This document shows, in pieces, positions 26,302 to 34,798 of a DNA stretch of 58,613 nucleotides. The notes under the pieces are model-generated. The model was not told the origin of the DNA and made no database searches. It worked only from the letters and a program-made list of their open reading frames with translations. The stretch comes from GCA-002727735 sp038134525. Its GTDB lineage: Bacteria; Bacteroidota; Bacteroidia; Flavobacteriales_D; Parvicellaceae. The stretch is from contig JAYPVI010000014.1 in NCBI GenBank assembly GCA_038134525.1, forward strand, positions 1-58,613. Reading direction: 5' to 3'. Every line of letters begins with the position of its first letter. Position 1 is the first letter of the stretch. Position numbers and translations under genes: made by a program.

Positions 26302-27408
26302 ATGGCAAATGAAGAATACATATTTTTAATTTATGCAGGATTTTTTGTAAGCATCATTTTATTCTGCATATTAATCAATACCATTCTTTTAAAATTTGCC
26401 ACAACATTAGGGATAAGAGAAAATGAAAAACCGATCATTAGATGGAGTGCGGTTTCTAAACCATCCCTTGGAGGAATATCTTTTTATATTACGTTTTTAA
26501 TTTCATCTGGTTGTTATGGTATATTTTTTAATTCACAGAGTTTATTTAATGACGGGCAAGTAATTGGGGTTATAGGGGCTATTTCTTTAGCTTTTCTCAT
26601 GGGACTAGCTGATGATGCTTACAATACCAAACCACGTCTTAAATTCCTTGTTCAGGTTTTCTGTGGTGTTATTTTAATTATTTCATCAAAATATACCAAT
26701 CAAAATGAATCCCTGGTTATTCAGCTTTTTGAAAATAATTATTTGAATTACGGACTCACTATTGTTTGGGTTGTAGCGATAATGAATTCCATTAATATGT
26801 TAGACAACATGGATGGCATTACTTCTCAAACTTCTTTCTTCATATTAGGGACAGCACTCATATTCATGGGAATTAATCAAGGATTTGAGCAATATGACTT
26901 TATGATATGTTTGGGGATTATAGGTTCTCTGATAGGCTTTTTATTCTATAATTGGCACCCATCCAAAATGTTTATGGGCGATTCAGGTAGTCAGTTATTA
27001 GGCCTTTTAATTGCTTTAATTGGAATAAAATATTTTTGGAATATGGAGGACTTCAAAACTGGAACACCTTTACCATCCAAACAAATAATAACGGTATTAA
27101 TTGTGTTTATTCTTCCTATTAGCGATACAACTAGTGTAGTAATTAATCGAATTGCTAGAAAATCATCCCCATTTGTGGGAGGGAAAGATCATACTACTCA
27201 TCATCTTTGTTATTTAGGATTTAATGATACCCAAATTAATTTCATCTTTGCAGGAATTTCTTTTTTATCTTGCATAATTGCCATTTCTATTTATCGATTT
27301 GTAGACCATTGGACATGGATTAATTCTATCCTTTACTTTCTCTACTTTTTGGCTATTTTCCTATCACTTTATTTAACTACTCAACAACACAAAGACAAAC
27401 GACATTAA
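26302..27408 (+). CDS. WecA/TagO-like undecaprenyl-phosphate sugar-1-phosphate transferase
   Basis: This 368-residue polytopic protein (about ten hydrophobic helices) belongs to the MraY/WecA family that starts glycan assembly by placing a HexNAc-1-phosphate on undecaprenyl phosphate. Landmarks: GLADDAYNTKPRLKF (DDxx Mg-binding region), NSINMLDNMDGI, FMGDSGSQLLG and a KDHTTHHL loop with the His-rich motif. It starts directly after rfbC. It is the only initiating transferase seen for either polysaccharide locus. Confidence 0.9.
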   Translation: MANEEYIFLIYAGFFVSIILFCILINTILLKFATTLGIRENEKPIIRWSAVSKPSLGGISFYITFLISSGCYGIFFNSQSLFNDGQVIGVIGAISLAFLMGLADDAYNTKPRLKFLVQVFCGVILIISSKYTNQNESLVIQLFENNYLNYGLTIVWVVAIMNSINMLDNMDGITSQTSFFILGTALIFMGINQGFEQYDFMICLGIIGSLIGFLFYNWHPSKMFMGDSGSQLLGLLIALIGIKYFWNMEDFKTGTPLPSKQIITVLIVFILPISDTTSVVINRIARKSSPFVGGKDHTTHHLCYLGFNDTQINFIFAGISFLSCIIAISIYRFVDHWTWINSILYFLYFLAIFLSLYLTTQQHKDKRH

Positions 27409-27417
27409 AAGCTAGAT

Positions 27418-30240
27418 TTGTGTAGTTATTTTATTTTGTCTAATTACATTCACATAGAAGGGGCTAGAACGCATAACCTGAAAAATATTTCCCTAAAGAT
27501 TCCACACAATAAATTGATTGTAATTACAGGATTAAGTGGGAGTGGGAAATCATCGTTAGCATTTGACACCATATTTGCTGAAGGTCAAAGGAGATATTTA
27601 GAAACCTATAACGCTTACGCTCGGCAATTTATTGGTAAATTGACAAAACCAGATGTTGATCATATTTCTGGATTAAGTCCAGTTATTGCTATAGAACAAA
27701 AAACCGTTTCAAAAAATCCAAGATCAACAGTAGGTACTATAACTGAAATATATGACTTTTTAAGGCTGTTATTTGCTAGAACCTCAACACCAATTTCTCC
27801 AAGCACAGGCAAAAGAATGGTCAGTTACAATGAAAAAGAAATAATATCGCTGATTAATAATGAATATCATGATCAGACTGTTACGCTATTAGCTCCCATT
27901 ATTAAATCGCGAAAAGGACATTACAGAGAGTTGTTTGATCAGCTTCTTAAACAAGGGTTTTCAAAAGTCTATATTAATGGAGAATTAAAAAGTTTAGCAT
28001 CTGGATTTAGACTTGATCGATATAGAACACATGATATTTCATTGATAATAGATCGAATTACCATAAATAACAAAAACAAAAAAAGACTTAAGGATAGTGT
28101 AAATCTAGCACTAAAAAAAGGTAAGAATGAAATTCAAATAATCGATGTCAATAATCATTCTAGAATTTTAAGTAAACTACTCATGTGTCAAGATTCAGGA
28201 ATTTCTTTACCTGAGCCTGAGCCTAATCTATTTTCATTCAATTCACCAAAGGGGGCTTGTTCTAACTGCAATGGACTGGGATACACTCATGAAATAGAAA
28301 AAGATAAAATTATTCCCGATGAGAAAATATCGATAAAAAAAGGTGGAATAGAACCACTTGGGAAATTTGAAAATAATTGGACATTTAAACAGTTAAACCT
28401 ATTACTTCAACATCATGGATTTTCATTAGACTCCCCTATTTCAAATTTATCTGACTCTTGTTTAAATGAAATCTTATTTGGAACCCAGAATATGATTCAA
28501 ATTTTGGGTGAAAACGGAGTACATCAGGTTTTGAATGGTTATGAGGGAATATGCAACTTTATATTAAGACACCATAAAGAAGGTGGGAATAAAATAAAAA
28601 GATGGGCTTCCCATTTTCTGCAAAAAACAAATTGCAAACAATGTAATGGATCTAGACTCAAAGATCATCATAAATGGTATACCATATTTGACAAAAATAT
28701 AGGTGATGTGGTTAAAATGGATTTACAAGAGCTCAAAAAATGGGCAGAAGTAAGTTATGCTAAATTCAATGAAACTGAAAAGATCATTTCAAAAGATTTG
28801 ATAAAAGAATTAGTAAATAGAATTGGATTTTTATTAAATGTTGGACTAGAATATTTACACCTAAATCTTCCAGCAGGAACTTTGTCTGGTGGTGAAGCAC
28901 AACGGATAAGATTAGCATCTCAAATAGGATCTGAGCTAACGAACGTATTATATATTCTTGATGAGCCCTCAATTGGATTACACCAAAGAGATAATCATAA
29001 ATTAATTTCTTCTCTTAAAAAATTAAGAGATAGAGGAAATACCATTATTGTAGTAGAACACGATAAAGACATTATGAAATCAGCAGATAGGGTAATTGAC
29101 ATTGGACCTAAAGCAGGTCATCTTGGAGGTTTCATTATCGCTGAAGATAGTCCAGAAAAATTAGACGAAAACAAATCAATTACAGCTAAATTCCTGAAAT
29201 CTCCTCCTCCAATTTTAAATCAAAATAATGTAAATACAACTCGTCAAATTACATTAATGGATGCTTGTGGGAATAATCTTAAAAAGGTGAATGTTTCTTT
29301 CCCATTGAACACATTCATATGCGTAACAGGTGTTTCAGGTAGTGGTAAATCAACACTAATAAATGAAACATTATTTCCTATTTTGAACAAACATTTTTTT
29401 AATGCTGTAAAAGAACCCCTTCCTTTTAAACAAATTGAAGGACTTCAACATATTGACAAAGTAATTGGAATAGATCAATCACCCATCGGTAGAACTCCCA
29501 GGTCTAATCCAGCAACATATACGGGTATTTTTAATCTAATAAGAGATTTGTTTGCACAATTACCAGAGGCTAAAATAAGGGGGTACAAACCGGGACGGTT
29601 TTCATTTAATGTAAAAGGAGGAAGATGTGAAACATGTGTTGGTGCGGGCATGAAGTTAATTGAAATGAATTTTTTGCCTGATGTATATGTGAAATGTGAT
29701 CAATGTAATGGCAAAAGATATAATAGAGAGACGCTAGAAGTTAAGTTTAAAGGCAAATCAATAAACGATGTATTGAATATGACGATCGACAATGCATGTG
29801 TTTTTTTCAAAGAAATTAATTTTATATACGAAAGAATTAAAGTATTACAAGATGTGGGATTAGGTTACATTAAAATTGGACAATCTTCAACTACATTATC
29901 AGGAGGAGAGGCACAACGGATTAAATTGGCATCAGAATTAGGGAAAAAACAAACTGGAAATACATTTTACATCATGGATGAACCCACTACTGGCCTACAC
30001 CATGAAGACATTAATTTATTGATTCAAGTCTTAAGAAAACTAATTCGACTAGGTAACACCGTTCTTGTTATAGAACACAATCTGGATGTTATACTTCAAT
30101 CTGATCATGTAATTGACCTTGGCCCTGAAGGGGGAATGCATGGTGGAGAAGTCGTCTTTGAGGGATCAGTTTCTGATCTAATTAAAAATAAAAATAGTTA
30201 TACTGGAAAATTTATAGCTTTGGAATATAACAACACTTAA
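27418..30240 (+). CDS. uvrA: Excinuclease ABC subunit A
   Basis: This about 940-residue ATPase recognises DNA damage in nucleotide excision repair. It has two ABC modules: Walker A TGLSGSGKSS near residue 40 with signature LSGGEAQRIRLAS near 490, and Walker A TGVSGSGKST near 640 with LSGGEAQRIKLASE near 830. Zinc-binding Cys pairs are visible (CSNCNGLGY, CKQCNGSRL, CETCVGAGM, CDQCNGKRY). Length is normal. The open frame starts with TTG 27418, but TTG 27436 (giving SNYIHIEGARTHNLKN) matches family N-termini better; the exact start is uncertain. There is no ATG nearby. Confidence 0.95.
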   Translation: MCSYFILSNYIHIEGARTHNLKNISLKIPHNKLIVITGLSGSGKSSLAFDTIFAEGQRRYLETYNAYARQFIGKLTKPDVDHISGLSPVIAIEQKTVSKNPRSTVGTITEIYDFLRLLFARTSTPISPSTGKRMVSYNEKEIISLINNEYHDQTVTLLAPIIKSRKGHYRELFDQLLKQGFSKVYINGELKSLASGFRLDRYRTHDISLIIDRITINNKNKKRLKDSVNLALKKGKNEIQIIDVNNHSRILSKLLMCQDSGISLPEPEPNLFSFNSPKGACSNCNGLGYTHEIEKDKIIPDEKISIKKGGIEPLGKFENNWTFKQLNLLLQHHGFSLDSPISNLSDSCLNEILFGTQNMIQILGENGVHQVLNGYEGICNFILRHHKEGGNKIKRWASHFLQKTNCKQCNGSRLKDHHKWYTIFDKNIGDVVKMDLQELKKWAEVSYAKFNETEKIISKDLIKELVNRIGFLLNVGLEYLHLNLPAGTLSGGEAQRIRLASQIGSELTNVLYILDEPSIGLHQRDNHKLISSLKKLRDRGNTIIVVEHDKDIMKSADRVIDIGPKAGHLGGFIIAEDSPEKLDENKSITAKFLKSPPPILNQNNVNTTRQITLMDACGNNLKKVNVSFPLNTFICVTGVSGSGKSTLINETLFPILNKHFFNAVKEPLPFKQIEGLQHIDKVIGIDQSPIGRTPRSNPATYTGIFNLIRDLFAQLPEAKIRGYKPGRFSFNVKGGRCETCVGAGMKLIEMNFLPDVYVKCDQCNGKRYNRETLEVKFKGKSINDVLNMTIDNACVFFKEINFIYERIKVLQDVGLGYIKIGQSSTTLSGGEAQRIKLASELGKKQTGNTFYIMDEPTTGLHHEDINLLIQVLRKLIRLGNTVLVIEHNLDVILQSDHVIDLGPEGGMHGGEVVFEGSVSDLIKNKNSYTGKFIALEYNNT

Positions 30241-30242
30241 AT

Positions 30243-30914
30243 ATGAAAGATTGGAATAACATTAAAACAAGAGACAGTTGGGAAATTTTCAAAATAATGG
30301 GAGAATTTGTAGAAGGATTTGAAACCATGTCAAGAATTGGACCTTGCGTATCCATTTTTGGTTCAGCTAGAACAAAACCAGACAATAAATATTATCAGTT
30401 AGCTGAAGAAGTAGCATACCTATTAACTAAGCAAAAATTTGGTGTGATTACAGGTGGGGGGCCAGGAATAATGGAAGCTGGAAATAAGGGTGCAAAAAAA
30501 GGAGGAGGTAAGTCCGTTGGATTAAATATAGTACTACCATTTGAGCAAGAAGCGAATGCATATATTGATAATGATAAGATAATTAATTTTGATTATTTCT
30601 TTGTTAGAAAAGTTATGTTCATTAAATATGCTCAAGGGTTTATTGTACTTCCTGGAGGATTTGGGACATTAGACGAAATGTTTGAAGCACTTACTTTAAT
30701 ACAAACAGAAAAATCAGGAAAATTTCCTGTTATTTTAATTGGAAAAACATTTTGGACTGGACTTATTGATTGGATAAAAGAAGTACTTTTAGAAGAAGAA
30801 AGTAACATAAGTCCAGAAGACCTAGATTTGATTCAAATTGTAGATTCTGCTGAAGAAGCTGTTAGTAGAATAAGTAATTACTACAAAAATCACCATTTGA
30901 AACCAAATTTTTAA
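30243..30914 (+). CDS. LOG family (TIGR00730) nucleotide-binding protein
   Basis: This 223-residue protein has the Rossmann-like fold and signature motifs of LOG enzymes: GGGPGIMEAGNKGA (nucleotide-binding glycine-rich turn) and PGGFGTLDEMFE with its catalytic Arg/Glu region. Members hydrolyse nucleoside 5'-monophosphates to base and ribose 5-phosphate; in plants this activates cytokinins, while the bacterial role is mostly nucleotide turnover. It lies 2 bp after uvrA and is probably co-transcribed with it. Confidence 0.87.
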   Translation: MKDWNNIKTRDSWEIFKIMGEFVEGFETMSRIGPCVSIFGSARTKPDNKYYQLAEEVAYLLTKQKFGVITGGGPGIMEAGNKGAKKGGGKSVGLNIVLPFEQEANAYIDNDKIINFDYFFVRKVMFIKYAQGFIVLPGGFGTLDEMFEALTLIQTEKSGKFPVILIGKTFWTGLIDWIKEVLLEEESNISPEDLDLIQIVDSAEEAVSRISNYYKNHHLKPNF

Positions 30915-30940
30915 AAAAGAGACTACTTTTACATCTCCAT

Positions 30941-32236
30941 ATGAGAGCAAGCATAATTACTATTTTACTTTTTTCGGCTTTAATTTGTGAAGCTCAAAAA
31001 CCAATTGAAGAGGTTGAAAAAGAAATCTTAACTATTGGTATCGGCCCTCAAATAAATAGTTTTTTCGGTGATATTGGCTTAAATTCAGTTGAAAAAATTT
31101 TTACTAATGCAAGACCATGTATTTCTCTAGATATTGAAAAAAGATTGGGTAAGACTTTAGGAATACAACTCATGTTTGTAAATGGAAAACTTTCAGAGAA
31201 TATTCGATCAACGATTGCTACTGAAAATTTAAATTTTGAATCAAATTTTACCAAATTAAATACAAATTTGATAATCAATACGGATAAATATTTAAATATT
31301 AAAAGTAATATTTCCCCCTACATTTCTCTTGGTGCAGGAATACTGTTTTTTGACTCTTACACTGATATATTAGACGCCAATAACATGTACTATAATTATT
31401 GGACTGATGGAACAATAAGAGATGTTGCAGAAAATGACACAAATGCTTCTAATGCCACTCTACTCTATAGAGATTATGATTATGAAACTTCATTAGAAAA
31501 TGATTCCATAGATTATGATAAGTATTCACTGCTTGCTCCAATAACTATGGGAATTAAATGGAAAATTAATCCATACTTACAGGGCAGGGTATTTGGAACT
31601 TACAACCACTTATTCACCGATTGGATTGACAATATTAATTCAGGTGGTAATGACTATTATTTATCTCTTGGATTCACCTTAAACTATGTCATTCACAAAT
31701 TACACTTTGATAAAAATGAAAAAATTGACATAGACATAGAAGCTTTTAACAACTCAGATGAAGATAATGATGGCATAATCGATATTATTGATAAGTGTCC
31801 TCACACCCCAAAATCTCTTAAAGTAGATTTATTGGGCTGTCCTTTAGATTCTGATAAAGACGGTGTACCAGATCATTTGGATAAAGAACCAAATTCAACC
31901 TATATAAAATTTGTAGATGAATTTGGTAGAGGAATAACAGATAGTCTTTTAATTAATAGATCTCAAAATGAGTTGGATATTGAAATACAAAGAAATCAAA
32001 CTTTCTCCGATAGCACTTTACAAGAAAACCGTCAACAAATTCAAGAAGTCACCCCCAACTTTGACACCATACCCAAAATGGATAGAAACCACATTCCCAA
32101 TTTAGATAGTAATGCTAATGAAATGAATTTCATCCCAAACAAACTTATGAATGAGTTTCAGGAAAATAGTGTTTATAATATTACAGCCATAAATTCACTT
32201 TCCTCTTCTGTTTTTTTTCCTAATAAAGAAGATTAG
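30941..32236 (+). CDS. Outer-membrane beta-barrel protein with TSP3-type repeats
   Basis: This 431-residue protein starts with a signal peptide (RASIITILLFSALICEA). Residues about 25-265 alternate short amphipathic strands and end with YLSLGFTLNYVIHKL, as in an OmpA-type eight-stranded barrel. Residues about 270-320 hold Asp-rich calcium-binding thrombospondin type 3 repeats (DEDNDGIIDIIDKCP and DSDKDGVPDHLD). The OmpA peptidoglycan-binding domain that usually follows is absent; a polar tail of about 110 residues takes its place. A near-consensus -7 box TACTTTTA is at 30924-30931. The function is unknown, perhaps structural in the envelope. Confidence 0.75.
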   Translation: MRASIITILLFSALICEAQKPIEEVEKEILTIGIGPQINSFFGDIGLNSVEKIFTNARPCISLDIEKRLGKTLGIQLMFVNGKLSENIRSTIATENLNFESNFTKLNTNLIINTDKYLNIKSNISPYISLGAGILFFDSYTDILDANNMYYNYWTDGTIRDVAENDTNASNATLLYRDYDYETSLENDSIDYDKYSLLAPITMGIKWKINPYLQGRVFGTYNHLFTDWIDNINSGGNDYYLSLGFTLNYVIHKLHFDKNEKIDIDIEAFNNSDEDNDGIIDIIDKCPHTPKSLKVDLLGCPLDSDKDGVPDHLDKEPNSTYIKFVDEFGRGITDSLLINRSQNELDIEIQRNQTFSDSTLQENRQQIQEVTPNFDTIPKMDRNHIPNLDSNANEMNFIPNKLMNEFQENSVYNITAINSLSSSVFFPNKED

Positions 32237-32301
32237 ACAATATAAATATGTTGTATCTACAAGGCTTTTTTCAACAATTTTCTATGGAAAATTTGAATTA
32301 C

Positions 32302-32408
32302 CCTGATTGTAATTAGGGAGGTAGCAAAAGTAGATTTGTGTAAATCAAGTCTACCAATGTTAAAGCCTATATTCATTTTTATCAATATTATCCTAATTGC
32401 AATTAGTG
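32302..32408. repeat. Pair of related imperfect palindromes
   Basis: CCTGATTGTAATTAGGG (32302-32318) and CCTAATTGCAATTAGTG (32392-32408) share 14 of 17 bases, and each is an inverted repeat about a central AATT/ATT core. They lie 90 bp apart and flank the predicted -7 box and start codon of the SPOR-end protein; the second is inside its signal-peptide codons. They could be operator sites, but the second copy may be a by-product of coding IILIAIS. Confidence 0.35.
32307..32338 (+). promoter_or_regulatory. Putative promoter of the SPOR-end protein gene
   Basis: TTG at 32307-32309 (in ATTG) and TAGATTTG at 32331-32338, 21 bp apart, fit the Bacteroidota -33/-7 pattern. Start of transcription is expected near 32344, 13 bp before the chosen ATG. 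The -33 part lies inside a palindrome. Confidence 0.5.
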
Positions 32409-33784
32409 CTTTTTTCAATATAGAAGACATTACTATATCCCATACTAGCCCAAATGAAGTAAATGAAGGAGAAAAAATAGAAGCTAAAATCATCATAAAT
32501 AAAATGGATTTCTCTGGTCCGGGAAGATTAAAATTAGACTTAAGTCAAGCAGGAGGCATTAACATAATAGAAAAAGAGAATGATGGATCTTCATTTACAT
32601 TTAAAAATAATGAAGCGTTATTCATTTGGTATGATTTACCAAATAATAAAAATATAGAAATCACATACACGATTGATGCTAACAAAAATTCATTTGGCAC
32701 AAAAAAAATTACAGGAACATTTTCTTTTATAAACAAAAATGAAAGAAAACAATTGGCTATCCCTGAGCTAGCTTTTATTGTCAATGAAATGATACCTCAA
32801 GGAAGGGAGCCATCTGTTTCAACTAATAGAACAATTGAAGGAAAGGATGGCAATTACATTGTTAAAATACATATTACAAAAGGAAAACATAGTGGTTTTG
32901 CAAGAATCAAAGATGAGCTACCTATTGGTTATACAGCAACTTCCATTGAACCTGCTGGAAGTATTTTCAAGGATATTGATGGATCAGCTAAATTCATATG
33001 GTCTGACCTACCCTCAAGTATTGAAAGTTTTACAGTGAGCTATAATTTAGTAAATCCTAAAGGAGTTGATACGAATTTCTTTTTAATTGGTGAGTATGCT
33101 TCAGAAAGATTAATTGCAGAGGGGCATAATGACGGGATTGAGATTCCCATTACCTATTACACTCCAAATAATTCTGAATTTGAATACAATGCATTAACCA
33201 ACGATACATCTTCTTTAAATGTAAACAGCGATGTTGTTATTGAGTCAAATAGTGAAGTTATTCCAAAGCAAGATTCTACCAGCCTTGAAATAGTAAAAGA
33301 AGAAATTACTAGTATATTACCTGTACCTGATTCTACTTCAGATTTAGCACAAGAACAAAATGAAAATAACATAAGTGATGAAGAAATAGCATTAATTAAA
33401 GATGAAATTATAGAAGATGAAAAGAGCATTGAGATAGCTGATAATAATTCAGAAGAAGTAAGTATCATTACTAATATTATCAATTCACAAAAAGTGAAAA
33501 CTAATATTGACTATAGAGTTCAAATATTAGCTTCTCATCGTATTGCCACAAAAAATTACGTTAAGAATAAATACCATTTTTCTGAGCACTTCGACTTGGA
33601 AAATCATGACGGCTGGATTAAGTACACTACAGGGAATTTCAATTTATATAAGGAGGCCCGTAATAAAAGAAATGATTTAAAGGAAAATGAGTTTCCAGGT
33701 CCATTTGTAACAGCTTATAACTTTGGACAAAGAATCACAGTTCAAGAAGCATTAATTATCTCCAAACAAAATTGGATTCCTTAG
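32357..33784 (+). CDS. Exported protein with duplicated domain and SPOR-like C-terminus
   Basis: ATG 32357 gives 475 residues and places the signal peptide (LKPIFIFINIILIAISAFF) at the start; an upstream TTG at 32336 is less likely. Two homologous domains follow (about 20-140 and 145-265): GRLKLDLSQAGG...EALFIWYDLP in the first aligns with ARIKDELPIGYTA...SAKFIWSDLP in the second. A long Asp/Glu/Ser/Asn-rich linker (about 265-380) leads to a C-terminal region (about 385-475) beginning YRVQILASHR and ending GPFVTAYNFGQRITVQEAL, which resembles the peptidoglycan-binding SPOR fold. I do not recognise the full protein as a named family. It is probably an envelope protein acting near the cell wall. 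Confidence 0.75.
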   Translation: MLKPIFIFINIILIAISAFFNIEDITISHTSPNEVNEGEKIEAKIIINKMDFSGPGRLKLDLSQAGGINIIEKENDGSSFTFKNNEALFIWYDLPNNKNIEITYTIDANKNSFGTKKITGTFSFINKNERKQLAIPELAFIVNEMIPQGREPSVSTNRTIEGKDGNYIVKIHITKGKHSGFARIKDELPIGYTATSIEPAGSIFKDIDGSAKFIWSDLPSSIESFTVSYNLVNPKGVDTNFFLIGEYASERLIAEGHNDGIEIPITYYTPNNSEFEYNALTNDTSSLNVNSDVVIESNSEVIPKQDSTSLEIVKEEITSILPVPDSTSDLAQEQNENNISDEEIALIKDEIIEDEKSIEIADNNSEEVSIITNIINSQKVKTNIDYRVQILASHRIATKNYVKNKYHFSEHFDLENHDGWIKYTTGNFNLYKEARNKRNDLKENEFPGPFVTAYNFGQRITVQEALIISKQNWIP

Positions 33785-33786
33785 GC

Positions 33787-33813
33787 AAAAAAAAATCCTC
33801 TTTCGAGGATTTT
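33787..33813. terminator. Rho-independent terminator of rpmH, also faces the SPOR-end gene
   Basis: AAAATCCTC (33792-33800), loop TTTC, GAGGATTTT (33805-33813) form a 9-bp stem. Read on the minus strand it is followed by a run of T (complement of A 33787-33795), a classic terminator just after rpmH. On the plus strand it lies 2 bp after the stop at 33784 with a weaker T run, so it may work in both directions. Confidence 0.85.
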
Positions 33814-33831
33814 AAAAATTTATTTGAGATT

Positions 33832-33993
33832 TTATCGTTTGTGATTTCCTTCGTCAGAAACTGATAATTTTTTTCTTCCTTTTCTTCTACGAGCATTTAA
33901 GATCTTTCTACCATTTTTAGTAGCCATTCTTGATCTGAACCCGTGCTTATTCTTACGCTTTCTATTTGATGGTTGAAATGTTCTTTTACTCAT
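33832..33993 (-). CDS. rpmH: Ribosomal protein bL34
   Basis: This 53-residue protein starts MSKRTFQPSNRKRKNKHGF and continues SRMATKNGRKILNARRRKGR, the unmistakable bL34 sequence of the 50S subunit, with a C-terminal extension KKLSVSDEGNHKR as in Bacteroidota. ATG is at 33993 and TAA at 33832. A perfect -33/-7 promoter lies upstream and a terminator downstream, so it is a single-gene unit. The usual partner rnpA is not next to it. Confidence 0.97.
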   Translation of the reverse strand: MSKRTFQPSNRKRKNKHGFRSRMATKNGRKILNARRRKGRKKLSVSDEGNHKR

Positions 33994-34014
33994 GATTAAT
34001 CAATTATTGGGTTG

Positions 34015-34044
34015 CAAAAATAAATGTTTTTTATTCTTTACAAA
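34015..34044 (-). promoter_or_regulatory. rpmH promoter
   Basis: On the minus strand TTTG (34044-34041), an 18-bp spacer and TATTTTTG (34022-34015) match the Bacteroidota promoter consensus exactly. Transcription should start near 34009, leaving a leader of roughly 15 nt before ATG 33993. Confidence 0.75.
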
Positions 34045-34079
34045 AATTTTAATCTTTTCTTTTTTAAATTTCCATAATA

Positions 34080-34688
34080 TTATTGCGTTTTTGTTCTAAT
34101 CCCGTAAAATTTCAAGCGGCAATATTGATTAACAATATATACAACATCATAATCATATTTTTCTGGTAGGTAATATTGAGAAAGCCATAAAAAGAAAGAT
34201 TGATCATTGGCTACTAATAAATCAACTTCAAACTCATCATGGTAATGTCCAATTCGCTGACCCAATTTATAATAATCCTCTAATTCACTTAGCATTTGCT
34301 GCTGAAATTTAACCACTTTAAACCAAGATTTAGGATAATTTTCTTTCACTTCTTTTAGCAGGTTTCTACTTATTTCAAAAATCTGAACACAATAAAAAAG
34401 CATAGCTTTTCTTAGTCTTTCAAAATAGTCTAAATCTTTATCAAATAATACTGTTTTATAGTCATTAATTGAACTTAATTTATAAGAGACTGCAGCATCT
34501 ATCATTTCTTCTTTAGATTCAAAATGATTATAAAGAGTCGTTTTACTCACATTGAAATCAGAAGCTAGGGTTGACATTGAAAAATGATTTAATCCATATT
34601 TCTGAAAATAAACTAATAATTTTGCCGTATATTTTTCTCTTAAATCTAGATCAACATACCTTTTCTTGATAACTGATTTTCTTCCCAT
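34080..34688 (-). CDS. TetR/AcrR-family transcriptional regulator
   Basis: This 202-residue protein has an N-terminal helix-turn-helix (about residues 30-60: FSMSTLASDFNVSKTTLYNHFESKEEMIDAA shows the FxxxTxxxIA...xxLYxHFxxKexL pattern of the family) and an all-helical ligand domain rich in Tyr and Phe. It is divergent from accA across 110 bp. TetR proteins often repress the neighbouring divergent gene, so it may control fatty-acid synthesis through accA; its ligand may be an acyl compound. That link is inference from position. Confidence 0.85.
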   Translation of the reverse strand: MGRKSVIKKRYVDLDLREKYTAKLLVYFQKYGLNHFSMSTLASDFNVSKTTLYNHFESKEEMIDAAVSYKLSSINDYKTVLFDKDLDYFERLRKAMLFYCVQIFEISRNLLKEVKENYPKSWFKVVKFQQQMLSELEDYYKLGQRIGHYHDEFEVDLLVANDQSFFLWLSQYYLPEKYDYDVVYIVNQYCRLKFYGIRTKTQ

Positions 34689-34798
34689 TTTCTTAAAGTT
34701 ATTAACTTTTTAAACATTTCTTTCAAGATTCAACTAGCAAATCAAAGATGGAATATTTAATAATTTGTAATTTCACCTTCGAAACCAATAATTAAATT

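Noticed and set aside
32392..32415. Palindrome followed by a T run, resembling a terminator.
   Set aside because: It lies within the signal-peptide codons of an open gene, and the hairpin is AT-rich and weak.
32257..32496. A 79-codon minus-strand open frame across the promoter of the SPOR-end gene.
   Set aside because: It overlaps a well-supported plus-strand gene and promoter, and its sequence is low-complexity without family likeness.
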